Shown here piece after piece: positions 53,079 through 61,796 of a stretch of 64,000 nucleotides of DNA (the stretch's first letter is position 1; each line of letters opens with the position of its first letter). The notes below the pieces were generated by a model that did not search any database, was not told the origin of the DNA, and saw only the letters and a program-made list of their open reading frames with translations. Made by a program: the position numbers and the translations under genes. This DNA is from GCA-2711565 sp963664245 (GTDB lineage: Bacteria; Bacteroidota; Bacteroidia; Bacteroidales; GCA-2711565). The stretch lies in assembly GCA_963664245.1 (NCBI GenBank), contig OY760934.1:558001-622000 (forward strand), in the 5' to 3' direction.

Positions 53079-54768
53079 CTGTTGCACAAAGGCATTAAAA
53101 TAAATAAATTGCAATTTGGTTAATACTTTTTTTCATCCCTAATAATTCAGGTTTTGATTACTTTATGCATTTAATTTCAATAAAAAAGGCTTGAATAGCA
53201 TTATATGAAGCGAAAAAACCAGCAATTTGCTCATATATATAGGCCATTTGAGCCTTTACCTTGGTCTCGTACTTATTGACATTATATTTTAGTAATTTCT
53301 TCAAGTTATAAGCACAGGCAGCCATGTGAACCACTTTATTGGCTTGGGCAATACCCAAAGTATTGATTTTTCGTAATCCCAGGTATTGAGTAAGGTTTCC
53401 CCAAGCTGGTTCTACTGTTGATTGCCGTTTACCCTTCATTTTTCTGCCCCATTTACTATTTACCCTCTCATTATTCCGTATGTATTCATCCAAATAGGCT
53501 GTTATTGCGATCTTTTTTTCATGAGACTTTCCGATACATACACTTCTGCTGGGGCAATCTTTACAATCGCTTCGCCGGGTATAGTAATGGTTTTGTAAAG
53601 AGTCATTGCTATGCTTTTGCTTTTTAAATATTACCCTTTTGCCTTGTGGGCATAACCAATAGTTTTGTTCCTTTATAAAAGTAAAACCCTCTGGGCCACC
53701 TTTAAACGTTCCATGTTTTGGAATGTAACTAAGTATATGTTCTTGTTCCAGAAACTGATAATTATCTCCGCTACTATAACCAGCATCAGCTAGAATATTA
53801 GTCCATAACAGCCCTAATCTCCATAAACGCTTATGGGTTCTCTTAACGATATCTTGTAAGTTCTTGCTGTCCACTCTATCGGCATGATAAGCCTGTACAT
53901 CACTTATTACATTGAAGGCCGTATCTACGGTAATGTTCCCGTGATAGTTTAGCTTACGGGATTTTCCCGGCTTTACACTAATGCGAGCATCAGGATCGGT
54001 AGGACTATAATGGGTTTTGTTACTGGTGTATTTAGAACGCTTAGAATTAGCCCCTTGCCGCGTGTTTTGGGTTGTTTTCCATTTTTTCTGCCGTGCTGCT
54101 ATTTCATTAAGTTCATCTTTATTTGCAGAAACCTGTCTTTGTGCCAGGTTTGCTTTATTCTTTTTTGCTTTTCGTATTGGTTGTTGGTCTCCATTGGAGA
54201 TAGCCCTTATTCTGGTTAAATATTCTTCCAGCTCTTCTTCTGGTACTTTTAGCTCTAAGCTATCCATACTTGCATTGGCTTTAATAGGAGCAGAATCGGT
54301 TGCTTGGGTATGCCCACTCACAAGCCCACTATCAACACATAAAGCAAATATCTTTGTAAAAACAGTTTCAAAGACACCCTCTGGAAATAACTGGCGAGTA
54401 CGGCTAACAGTACTATGCCACGGTAAGGGTTCATCTATATTATATCCAAGAAAATACAAAATATCTAAACGCATGGAGCAATGTGCTATCAACTTACGAT
54501 CACTTACAATATTTTCTAAATAGCCAACAATGCATAATTTAAAAAAGACACGCGGGTCTATACTTTTTTGTCCACAACCACCATAATATGGCGCAGTTTG
54601 TTTGAGGAGAAAATCCAAATTCAGGATCGACTTTAACCTACGGTAAAAGTTCTGCTCTGGCACAACCTGGCTTAGTTGGAAACTGACAAATAGTTTTTCT
54701 TGGTATTCTTTATTCCCTTGCATGACGTAAGTTAATAATATTTTGCCTATTTCTTTGTTGTGCAACAG
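53079..54768 (-). mobile_element. IS1182-family insertion sequence
   Basis: Perfect 11-base terminal inverted repeats CTGTTGCACAA (53079-53089) and TTGTGCAACAG (54758-54768) enclose one intact transposase gene; total 1,690 bases. No clean target duplication is visible; TATTGT occurs just outside both ends at slightly different distances. The insertion separates foldback element 3 from the GTTATGCCCT site of the TPR gene. Confidence 0.82.
53158..54723 (-). CDS. IS1182-family DDE transposase
   Basis: About 521 residues. ATG 54723 gives MQGNKEYQEKLFVSFQLSQVVPEQNFYRRL, the usual family start; an ATG at 54765 would lie within the terminal repeat. The DUF772-type N-terminal domain includes YGGCGQKSIDPRVFFKLCIVGYLE. 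DDE catalytic region: ATDSAPIKANAS (first Asp), LADAGYSSGDNY (second Asp) and VEPAWGNLTQYLGLRK (Glu). It has a zinc-ribbon-like cysteine group (CKDCPSRSVC). The gene is uninterrupted, so the element may still be active. Confidence 0.92.
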   Translation of the reverse strand: MQGNKEYQEKLFVSFQLSQVVPEQNFYRRLKSILNLDFLLKQTAPYYGGCGQKSIDPRVFFKLCIVGYLENIVSDRKLIAHCSMRLDILYFLGYNIDEPLPWHSTVSRTRQLFPEGVFETVFTKIFALCVDSGLVSGHTQATDSAPIKANASMDSLELKVPEEELEEYLTRIRAISNGDQQPIRKAKKNKANLAQRQVSANKDELNEIAARQKKWKTTQNTRQGANSKRSKYTSNKTHYSPTDPDARISVKPGKSRKLNYHGNITVDTAFNVISDVQAYHADRVDSKNLQDIVKRTHKRLWRLGLLWTNILADAGYSSGDNYQFLEQEHILSYIPKHGTFKGGPEGFTFIKEQNYWLCPQGKRVIFKKQKHSNDSLQNHYYTRRSDCKDCPSRSVCIGKSHEKKIAITAYLDEYIRNNERVNSKWGRKMKGKRQSTVEPAWGNLTQYLGLRKINTLGIAQANKVVHMAACAYNLKKLLKYNVNKYETKVKAQMAYIYEQIAGFFASYNAIQAFFIEIKCIK

Positions 54769-54776
54769 TTACTATT

Positions 54777-54786
54777 GTTATGCCCT
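54777..54786 (-). repeat. Inverted boundary site of TPR gene, downstream side
   Basis: GTTATGCCCT on plus, exactly complementary to AGGGCATAAC at 55840-55849. Six bases past the TPR gene stop. Confidence 0.65.
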
Positions 54787-54792
54787 GTTTTT

Positions 54793-55833
54793 CTAGTCAT
54801 TCTTTCTGTTTTGGTGTCTTTTACAGTCAAAAAGTAAGCAACCACAATGCTCAACTAAAACGCTTTCTCTAACGTCTTCAATTGGCTTGGACAATCCATT
54901 AATTAAGGTTTCTTGTCTAATCTTTATTTCTGCTGTTAATTCATTTAGTCGCTCTTTCTTCTCTTCATCTGTGTATTCACTCCAATCTTCATGATTGTTT
55001 TCAATTTCATTGAACCATTTTTTTCGTTCAACAATACTGTCATTTATTTTTTCAGTCCATAATTTCTTGTCAGTATTAAAAAGTGAATATGATAAGTCTG
55101 TCCAATCTATTAAGTCAATTCCATTAATTCCTTGTTGAATTAAACACTCAGAAGCTCTTTGAAAATCGTCAAGTAGAAAATATAAAAGTCCAATTTCATA
55201 GCCGCTTATCGTTTCGTGAACATTTGTTTCAATATGTTTAGATAACTTGTCAGCAATGAGTTTAACCTGTTCAGTATTATTTAATTTCCATTCAGTTAAT
55301 GCTAGATTGTAAAGACTTCTATTTTCAATATCTAAATCAGTTGTCGATTGAGAAAATGATTCTTTGGCTTTTTGAAATTCGTCCATTTGAAAATAGCAAT
55401 AACCGATATTATGAATAATGTCTCTATGCTTTTCAATGTTGTATGCTTTATTAAAGAACTGAATTGCTTCTTTAAACTTTTTTTGGTCTAGAAGCATATA
55501 ACCAAATTGATAATATGGATAGTATGATTTTGGATTTAATTCGATACATTCTTTTTGGATTTCAATAGCCCGTTCGATAGCATTGTCTTGTTTCCAACGC
55601 CATTCAATTTCTGACCATTCAAAGTAAAGGAACCAAGCAAAATTGTGCGTAGATTTAACTGTCTTTTTTAAGTTATATGCTTTTTCAAAATAGTCGAAGT
55701 CTTCTTTGTCAGTCTTTTGGTCATAGTTCTCAAAATAACCTATAGCCAATGAATTTATCACGTCAAGATTTGTCGGATCTTTCTCCAATTCTTGAAGTAA
55801 TTCTTTAAGTTCTATGTCTGTTGTTGCTGTCAT
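54793..55833 (-). CDS. TPR-repeat protein of unknown function
   Basis: 346 residues, cytoplasmic, no signal. Tetratricopeptide repeats run from about residue 10 to 240 (for example YPYYQFGYMLLDQKKFKEAIQFFNKAYNIEK, IIHNIGYCYFQMDEFQKAKESFSQST and LYNLALTEWKLNN). The C-terminal 80 residues are charged and helical, ending in CGCLLFDCKRHQNRK, a Cys-rich tail that could bind metal. Boundaries are the exact 10-base inverted repeat at 54777-54786 and 55840-55849. AT-rich accessory gene; function unknown. Confidence 0.8.
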   Translation of the reverse strand: MTATTDIELKELLQELEKDPTNLDVINSLAIGYFENYDQKTDKEDFDYFEKAYNLKKTVKSTHNFAWFLYFEWSEIEWRWKQDNAIERAIEIQKECIELNPKSYYPYYQFGYMLLDQKKFKEAIQFFNKAYNIEKHRDIIHNIGYCYFQMDEFQKAKESFSQSTTDLDIENRSLYNLALTEWKLNNTEQVKLIADKLSKHIETNVHETISGYEIGLLYFLLDDFQRASECLIQQGINGIDLIDWTDLSYSLFNTDKKLWTEKINDSIVERKKWFNEIENNHEDWSEYTDEEKKERLNELTAEIKIRQETLINGLSKPIEDVRESVLVEHCGCLLFDCKRHQNRKND

Positions 55834-55839
55834 TTAAAT

Positions 55840-55849
55840 AGGGCATAAC
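55840..55849 (-). repeat. Inverted boundary site of TPR gene, upstream side
   Basis: AGGGCATAAC on plus (GTTATGCCCT reading with the gene), six bases before its ATG. It forms the end of the dispersed element 55841-55985. Confidence 0.65.
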
Positions 55850-55985
55850 GTATGTATAACCCAATGTGTGTTATTTCACTTATAGCAAAGGTTGTGTAAC
55901 CACAACTTTTTTAATTAAACCACCTTTCACAATGCCGGGGAGAAGCATCTATCTGTCAATCAAATATAGGGAATTTTCTTTTATG
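55841..55985 (-). repeat. Dispersed promoter-bearing element upstream of the TPR gene
   Basis: Second copy of the element at 44735-44867, in the orientation that points to the TPR gene. It carries TATATTTG (55961-55968, minus), CCCGGCATTGTGAA and the ending CGTTATGCCC. With the hairpins described next it fills the 309-base gap to mpl. Confidence 0.65.
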
Positions 55986-56009
55986 CAACACTGTTATCAA
56001 AGCAGCTTG

Positions 56010-56106
56010 TCATTCTGAAAAATTTCGCAAGAAATTTGTTCAGAATCTGTTTAATCATGAGATTCCGAAACAACCCTTCGACTCCGCTCAGGATAACTGT
56101 TCGGAA
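56010..56106. repeat. Two intergenic hairpins downstream of mpl
   Basis: TTCTGAAAAATTTC-GCAA-GAAATTTGTTCAGAA (56013-56045), then TTCCGAA/TTCGGAA enclosing about 30 bases (near 56067-56106). The first begins TGTCATTCTGAA, like the hairpin at 58296 (TGTCATCCTGAA), and both look like a common dispersed Bacteroidota intergenic repeat. Either may act as an mpl transcript end, but no T-run follows. Confidence 0.55.
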
Positions 56107-56142
56107 TAACATATATCTATTTTAGATAATGAAATCTGTAAT

Positions 56143-57501
56143 CTAAGAAACAATTTCTTCCGCCAGTTTATCAACGTCTATCCCGCCAAAGTTCCCGGAA
56201 GACATCAGCAGCAGGTTTTTGTTTTGGTAATCGGTTTGCCGTAAAAAGGCTTTCAGTTTTTCGCTTTCGTTAAAAACGGTTATGCGCTCGTTTTTAAAAG
56301 CATTCTTTACATCTGCCGGACTTATCGCCGGCAGCTTTTTATGTTCAAGGGTTTGAGGGTTGTAATACACCAGCGGGACATCGGCATCATCCATACAGCC
56401 CCGGTATTGGTTCAAAAAATTAGCATTTAAACTGCTAAAGGTGTGCAGCTCCATGCAGGCCATCAGGGTTCGCCCGGGAAACTGGCTTTTAACCGCCTTC
56501 ACCGTTGCTTTTAATTTTGAGGGAGAATGGGCAAAATCTTTATACACCCGGCAAAAATCATTTTGCCCCACCAGCTCCAAACGCCTGGAAGCCCCGGCAA
56601 AAGATTGTATGGCCGCAAAAAATCCGGCTTCCCCTACCCCTATCAGTTTGCACACATTCATGGCTCCCATGATGTTTTGCAGGTTGTGTTCGCCAAAAAC
56701 TTTTAAAGGAACCTTTTTGTCCCCGTGTAAAATATAAGTTGCCCCGTCGCTTATTTCATATTCGGGCAAACGGTAAGGGATTTTTTGAATATTTTCTTTC
56801 GCGCCTGTGGCAACGTTTACCACATTCTCATCCTGCCCGCAATACACCAAACTTCCGCCTTCTTCAATTAAATTGGCAAAAATCCGGAACTGCTCCACGT
56901 AATTTTCAAAGGTGGGGAATACGTTCATGTGATCCCAGGCAATGCCAGAAAGCAGGGCAATGTTTGGTTTGTACACGTGAAATTTTGGTCGGCGGTCGAT
57001 AGGCGAAGTCAGGTATTCGTCGCCTTCCAGCACCATAAATTTAGCCGAGTCAGAAAGTTTTACCATCACTTCAAAACCATCCAGTTGGGCACCCACCATG
57101 TAATCGGCTTCAATATTGCAGCGGTTCAAGACGTGCAAAATCATAGCAGTAATGCTTGTTTTGCCGTGGCTTCCGCCAATCACCACCCGGGTTTTGTCTT
57201 TGGATTGCTCGTATAAAAATTCGGGGAAAGAATAAATTTTCAGGTTTAACTCCTGGGCACGAAGTAACTCGGGATTATCTTCGCGGGCATGCATCCCCAA
57301 AATAACAGCATCCAAATCACTGGTGATGTTGCCAACATCCCAGCCTATTTTGCCGGGCAGCAAGCCATATTTTTGTAAACGTCCTTTTGAAGGATCAAAA
57401 ATTTCATCGTCAGAACCAGTGACCCGGTATCCTTTTTTATGGAGAGCGATGGCCAAATTATGCATAGCCGCCCCGCCGATTGCAATAAAATGAAGTTTCA
57501 T
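56143..57501 (-). CDS. mpl: UDP-N-acetylmuramate:L-Ala-gamma-D-Glu-meso-DAP ligase
   Basis: 452 residues; Mur-ligase fold. The N-terminal Rossmann start MKLHFIAIGGAAMHNLAIALHKKG differs from MurC in a way typical of Mpl. ATP loop GGSHGKTS near residue 110, LEGDEY, and IAWDHMNVF. The C-terminal ligase domain has RRLELVG and KDFAHSPSKLKATV. It reattaches recovered murein tripeptide to UDP-MurNAc in peptidoglycan recycling; cytoplasmic. A NamZ-type muramidase gene 4 kb away would act in the same recycling route. Confidence 0.92.
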   Translation of the reverse strand: MKLHFIAIGGAAMHNLAIALHKKGYRVTGSDDEIFDPSKGRLQKYGLLPGKIGWDVGNITSDLDAVILGMHAREDNPELLRAQELNLKIYSFPEFLYEQSKDKTRVVIGGSHGKTSITAMILHVLNRCNIEADYMVGAQLDGFEVMVKLSDSAKFMVLEGDEYLTSPIDRRPKFHVYKPNIALLSGIAWDHMNVFPTFENYVEQFRIFANLIEEGGSLVYCGQDENVVNVATGAKENIQKIPYRLPEYEISDGATYILHGDKKVPLKVFGEHNLQNIMGAMNVCKLIGVGEAGFFAAIQSFAGASRRLELVGQNDFCRVYKDFAHSPSKLKATVKAVKSQFPGRTLMACMELHTFSSLNANFLNQYRGCMDDADVPLVYYNPQTLEHKKLPAISPADVKNAFKNERITVFNESEKLKAFLRQTDYQNKNLLLMSSGNFGGIDVDKLAEEIVS

Positions 57502-57531
57502 CAGATAAGATTATAGCTACAAATTTATAAT

Positions 57532-57539
57532 TATATTTG
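57532..57539 (+). promoter_or_regulatory. -7 box of cysH
   Basis: TATATTTG, 29 bases before the ATG at 57569, in the gap divergent from mpl. Confidence 0.6.
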
Positions 57540-57568
57540 CGATTCAAAAAAAAACAGAGGACAGAGAT

Positions 57569-58273
57569 ATGGGTTCAGAAGAAATTGAACAGTTAAACAA
57601 GGAGTTGGAAGGAAAAAGTGCACTGGAAATCCTGGATTATTTTATCAGCAATTACCCGGGAAAAACCGGATTTGCGACAAACATGGGATTAGAGGACCAG
57701 ATCATCATACAAAAAATCCATTCGTTACAGAAGAAAATAAAAATTTTCACCTTAGATACGGGGCGTTTGTTTCCCGAAACCTATGAGCTGATTGACAAAA
57801 ACCGCAGCCGTTACAAACTCGACATTGAAATATATTTTCCGGATGCCAAGGACGTTGAAGAAATGGTGAACCGCAAAGGCGTAAATTTATTTTACGAAAA
57901 CATTGAGAACCGTAAGCAGTGCTGTGCGATCCGCAAAGTAGAACCTTTAAAAAGGGCACTTTCCGGGCTCGATTTCTGGATCAGCGGTTTGCGAAAAGAG
58001 CACTCCCCTGCCCGTTCCAACATTAAAACCGTGGAATGGGATGCCAATAACGGATTGGTAAAAGTAAACCCTCTGATTGACTGGAGCACCAAAGAGTGCT
58101 GGGATTATATTAAAGGACACAACATTCCTTATAATGTGCTGCATAACAAAGGCTTCTTAAGCATTGGCTGTCAGCCTTGTACCCGTGCCATCGAAGAAGG
58201 CGAAGATATTCGTGCCGGCCGCTGGTGGTGGGAAGACCAAGAAACCAAAGAGTGTGGTTTACACAAAAAGTAA
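57569..58273 (+). CDS. cysH: Assimilatory adenylyl-sulfate (APS) reductase
   Basis: 234 residues, PAPS-reductase fold. The four [4Fe-4S] cysteines Cys118-Cys119 (KQCCAIRK) and Cys201/Cys204 (GCQPCTR), plus catalytic Cys229 (KECGLH), mark the APS-using bacterial type rather than the cluster-free PAPS type. It reduces APS to sulfite with thioredoxin during sulfate assimilation. No other cys genes are adjacent. Confidence 0.94.
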   Translation: MGSEEIEQLNKELEGKSALEILDYFISNYPGKTGFATNMGLEDQIIIQKIHSLQKKIKIFTLDTGRLFPETYELIDKNRSRYKLDIEIYFPDAKDVEEMVNRKGVNLFYENIENRKQCCAIRKVEPLKRALSGLDFWISGLRKEHSPARSNIKTVEWDANNGLVKVNPLIDWSTKECWDYIKGHNIPYNVLHNKGFLSIGCQPCTRAIEEGEDIRAGRWWWEDQETKECGLHKK

Positions 58274-58295
58274 ACCGGGAAAAGTGTAGATAACT

Positions 58296-58322
58296 GTCAT
58301 CCTGAACCAACTTCAGGATGAC
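58296..58322 (+). terminator. Hairpin after cysH
   Basis: GTCATCCTGAA-CCAAC-TTCAGGATGAC, 11-base perfect stem, followed by TGAAAAAAGTATTTTTT. It probably ends cysH transcription, though it also resembles a dispersed intergenic repeat. Confidence 0.6.
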
Positions 58323-58351
58323 TGAAAAAAGTATTTTTTAGCCAGTTACAG

Positions 58352-58516
58352 TTATTCGTAACGTAGTGAATCCACAATATTTGAGTTGACAATTTTTAAA
58401 TAATGGTAGAGCGATATGATAAATGCAAACACAATCGCCCCTAGACTATAATTAAATGGCTGATCCGGGCAAAGTCGTACCATTCTTTTCGATGTAGTCC
58501 AATACCCTATTAAGCT
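58352..58516 (-). pseudogene. Remnant of an ABC-transporter permease C-terminus (FtsX/MacB type)
   Basis: The minus strand encodes, without interruption, 54 residues ending LGAIVFAFIISLYHYLKIVNSNIVDSLRYE and a stop. A last transmembrane helix followed by SLRYE is the standard C-terminus of Bacteroidota MacB/FtsX-like permeases. A stop codon precedes it and the rest of the gene is absent, so this is a deletion leftover. It explains much of the 369-base gap 58274-58642; nothing else was seen there besides the hairpin at 58296. Confidence 0.7.
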
Positions 58517-58642
58517 TTAAAAGCGTTCTCAAAACCCGATTCACACTAACATTCAACAATTAACTGTTAATAATTGCATTAGAACGCCATGATTCAAAAT
58601 GGCTTTTTCTCTATTTTCAAATAAATTTATAATTCTATAAAC

Positions 58643-60535
58643 ATGAATACTAGGAATGTCGACTACAAAGAAGAATTCAGGCATCACAAAAACCAAAAAG
58701 CATTTAATAACGGGCTCATTATCTCATTTATTATCATCGGGTTATATCTTGTTTTTACATTGTTCGGAAAACTAGTAAACCCTTATTTTAAATTTAACAG
58801 CATTGCCTTTTTAGGCATTTTACCAAGCTTTATTTACATCGCACTATTTAGCTGGTTCAAAAAAAACAACAAGCAAATTCTATTGTTTTCAGGCCTTATG
58901 TTCCTGGGATTAAATTACACCCTCTCCTATTATCTATATGAAATATTTTCCGCAACAGCCATTGCTGATTTGGTAAAAATTGAAAGTATTTTATTCGTGC
59001 TAATCATCTTGTTTTCCCAATCCATTTTATCACAAAATTTACGTAAGAACCTTCATTATTTTCAAGCCATTCCGGTAATTGCAAGCATTTTACTTTTAGC
59101 CGTCAGTGTTCAACTTTCATTAAAAGACTGGTTATTATTATCGAGTCTGCCAATAATTATTTTGTTCTTGTTTTTAATGAACCGGATTCTGGAAAAGAAA
59201 ATTTTTACAGAATTTTCAAAATCAATTTCGAGCAAACATAACGAGCTAGAGTTAGTTAGCGAAATAGAACGCAGAAAACGTGCCGAAGAAGAGCTCCACA
59301 AACACAAAGACCGTTTAAAATTAATTGTTGAAGAACGTACCCAAAACATCAAACAAAAAACAATAGAGCTGGAAAAAGCCAAGTTAAAAGCCGAGGAAGC
59401 CGATCGTTTAAAAACCGCTTTTATGGCCACCATGTCTCACGAACTCCGGACCCCGCTGAATGCAATCATCGGTTTTACCGAACTAATTGACAAAGACACT
59501 CCCCGCCAGGATTTTCTGGAATTCGCCGAGATCATTAATAAAAGTGGCATTCGCCTGCTAAATACGGTGGAAGACATCTTCCAATTAACCTACATCGAAA
59601 CCAAAGAGATTGAGATTTATAAGGAGAAATTCAACTTAAACGGTTTCATTAACTCTTTGATGGACAATTACGAAGAAGAAAAAGAAAACTTCCACAAACC
59701 TTATTTAAAACTCACTTTTACCCCTGGGCTGAGCGATGAAGATTGTTTTGTAAACTCTGACGCTAAACGCCTCAAAACCATTTTAGACAAACTGGTAAAC
59801 AATGCCATCAAGTTCACCAAAATCGGTTCTATAGAAATTGGTTATAGCTATGCAAACGAAGGAGAATTTAAAGATCATTTTATTTTTCAGGTAAAAGACA
59901 CAGGAATAGGGATTGCCAAAGAACATCACGAAATGATTTTTGACCGTTTCCGTCAGGTGGAAGAAACCAACACCCGTAATTACGAAGGCTCAGGACTAGG
60001 CGTCACCATTGCCAAAGAACTCACCAAACTGTTGGGCGGCGATATGTGGCTGGAATCGGAACCCGATAACGGATCAATCTTCTTTTTTGCTTTGCCGCTT
60101 GAAATTCACGGGCAGCCCGATAAACAGGAAGAAGTTAAAGCCGAGCACCAAAAATCCATCCCCGATTTCTCTAAAAAACGAATACTGATTGCCGAAGATA
60201 CCGAATCAAATTTCAGGCTGTTAGAACAATACCTTAAAAAGACCAATATTGAAATTATATGGGCCCTTGACGGCGTAGAAGCTGTTGACTTCTGCAAACA
60301 GGAAAAAGATATTGACCTGATTTTGATGGACATAAAAATGCCAAACATGAACGGCTACGAGGCAACTACCGAAATCAAAAAACTGGGGGTAACATGCCCG
60401 GTAATTGCACAAACGGCTTATGCCCTGCAAGATGACGAGGTAAAAACATTTACCGCCGGATGCGATGCTTACCTATCTAAACCTATAAAATCGAGAGAAT
60501 TGTATAAATGCATGCAGCGATTCATGGAAAATTAG
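58643..60535 (+). CDS. Hybrid sensor histidine kinase with receiver domain
   Basis: 630 residues. Six hydrophobic helices (residues 25-195), a coiled coil (about 200-260), HisKA with phospho-His266 (FMATMSHELRTPLNAIIGF), HATPase with N, G1 and G2 boxes (LVNNAIKFTK, VKDTGIGI, GSGLGVTIAKEL), then a C-terminal receiver with Asp563 (DLILMDIKMPN) and KPI. There is no periplasmic sensor domain. The output partner (Hpt or regulator) is not in the window. The stop overlaps the stop of the convergent LolC/E gene by a few bases. Confidence 0.93.
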   Translation: MNTRNVDYKEEFRHHKNQKAFNNGLIISFIIIGLYLVFTLFGKLVNPYFKFNSIAFLGILPSFIYIALFSWFKKNNKQILLFSGLMFLGLNYTLSYYLYEIFSATAIADLVKIESILFVLIILFSQSILSQNLRKNLHYFQAIPVIASILLLAVSVQLSLKDWLLLSSLPIIILFLFLMNRILEKKIFTEFSKSISSKHNELELVSEIERRKRAEEELHKHKDRLKLIVEERTQNIKQKTIELEKAKLKAEEADRLKTAFMATMSHELRTPLNAIIGFTELIDKDTPRQDFLEFAEIINKSGIRLLNTVEDIFQLTYIETKEIEIYKEKFNLNGFINSLMDNYEEEKENFHKPYLKLTFTPGLSDEDCFVNSDAKRLKTILDKLVNNAIKFTKIGSIEIGYSYANEGEFKDHFIFQVKDTGIGIAKEHHEMIFDRFRQVEETNTRNYEGSGLGVTIAKELTKLLGGDMWLESEPDNGSIFFFALPLEIHGQPDKQEEVKAEHQKSIPDFSKKRILIAEDTESNFRLLEQYLKKTNIEIIWALDGVEAVDFCKQEKDIDLILMDIKMPNMNGYEATTEIKKLGVTCPVIAQTAYALQDDEVKTFTAGCDAYLSKPIKSRELYKCMQRFMEN

Positions 60536-61758
60536 TCAACACGGATGGCTTTTACCGGTTGGATTTTTACAATAATCATGGAGGGTACAATTAAAATCAA
60601 ACTCGAAATAATTGCGGTTCCCATGTTAATCAAAAGCACATTAACAGGGTTCAATAATATTGGAACCTCCGACATATAATAAGATTCCTGGTTCAACTGA
60701 ACAAAGCCAAATTGCATTTGCAAAAAGCAAAAACCAAGTCCGATCAGGTTTCCCCAGATCAAGCCCCGCACCACAATCGACAAGGATTGATAAATAAAAA
60801 CTTTACGAACCAAAGCATTGTTGGCACCAATGGCCTTTAAAATCCCGATCATATTGGTTCTTTCGAGGATTAATATTAAAAGAATGGAAATCATGGTTAT
60901 AGCCGAAACCAGAATCATAAGCCCAAGAATAATAACCACGTTCATATCCATTAAGTTCAACCAGTCAAAGATTTGGGGATAAAGCTCCTTCACACTCACG
61001 GCGTTTAAATCATAACCGATCAAATTATAAATCATTAACTGGAACTCATCAAGGCGGTTGAAATCATCAATCAAAACCTCGAACCCACCAATTTGTTCAT
61101 CATTCCAACGATTCAACTTGCGTATTTGGGCGATATCGCCAATCACAAATTGATTATCAAACTCATCCAATCCGGTTTTATAAATGCCTGAAATAACAAA
61201 TTTCCGTCCCCGCATATTTTCCTGCCCCGACGATACAAAAAACATCCGTAAATCATCGCCTATTTTAAGATTTAACTGTTTGGCAATGCTATTGGAAACC
61301 AAAACATCCAACGAGGCTTTTCCGGCAGTTATTCCCGGAAGGCTTCCTTCAATAAGGTTGTTTTTAAAAAAATCCCAGTTGTAATCACGTCCCACTCCTT
61401 TAAAAACAACGCCATGAATTTCGGTAAACGTTTTTATGATCCCTGCCTTATAAGCATAAACCTGAACCTGTTTAATTCCTTCAATCTCTTTAATTTCGGG
61501 ATAAAAATCCTGCCGGATACTTATCGGGCTGGTTTCGTAAGAGGTATTTAAGTCGTATTTATTAATTTGTATATGTGCACCAAAACCAATAACTTTATCA
61601 CTGATTTGCTGCTGAAAGCCACGAACCACTGCTACCGAAATCAGCATTACCGTTAATCCCAAAGCAATTCCGGCAATGGCAATACGGACAATGGGTCGGG
61701 AAAAGCTTTCGCGCGACAGTGAAGAAATTCGTTTAGCGATAAATAATGGAGTATTCAA
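60532..61758 (-). CDS. LolC/E-type ABC transporter permease
   Basis: 408 residues. One N-terminal helix (IVRIAIAGIALGLTVMLISVAVVRGF), a large periplasmic MacB-PCD-like domain (about 55-265), then three helices in an FtsX domain (about 270-405, with LILERTNMIGILKAIGANNALVRKVFIYQ). The family extracts lipoproteins from the inner membrane for transfer to the outer membrane. The ATPase (LolD) is not adjacent. Ends overlap the hybrid kinase gene tail to tail. Confidence 0.88.
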   Translation of the reverse strand: MNTPLFIAKRISSLSRESFSRPIVRIAIAGIALGLTVMLISVAVVRGFQQQISDKVIGFGAHIQINKYDLNTSYETSPISIRQDFYPEIKEIEGIKQVQVYAYKAGIIKTFTEIHGVVFKGVGRDYNWDFFKNNLIEGSLPGITAGKASLDVLVSNSIAKQLNLKIGDDLRMFFVSSGQENMRGRKFVISGIYKTGLDEFDNQFVIGDIAQIRKLNRWNDEQIGGFEVLIDDFNRLDEFQLMIYNLIGYDLNAVSVKELYPQIFDWLNLMDMNVVIILGLMILVSAITMISILLILILERTNMIGILKAIGANNALVRKVFIYQSLSIVVRGLIWGNLIGLGFCFLQMQFGFVQLNQESYYMSEVPILLNPVNVLLINMGTAIISSLILIVPSMIIVKIQPVKAIRVD

Positions 61759-61796
61759 AATCTTATTTTTTACAAAAATAGAAAATCTGCCATCAA

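Noticed and set aside
50789..53252. The 16-base sequence TAGGCCATTTGAGCCT occurs in the IS110 left end and again in the 3' part of the IS1182 transposase gene
   Set aside because: A single 16-base match in 64 kb on two strands is roughly expected by chance. The second copy is in coding sequence and there is no flanking similarity.
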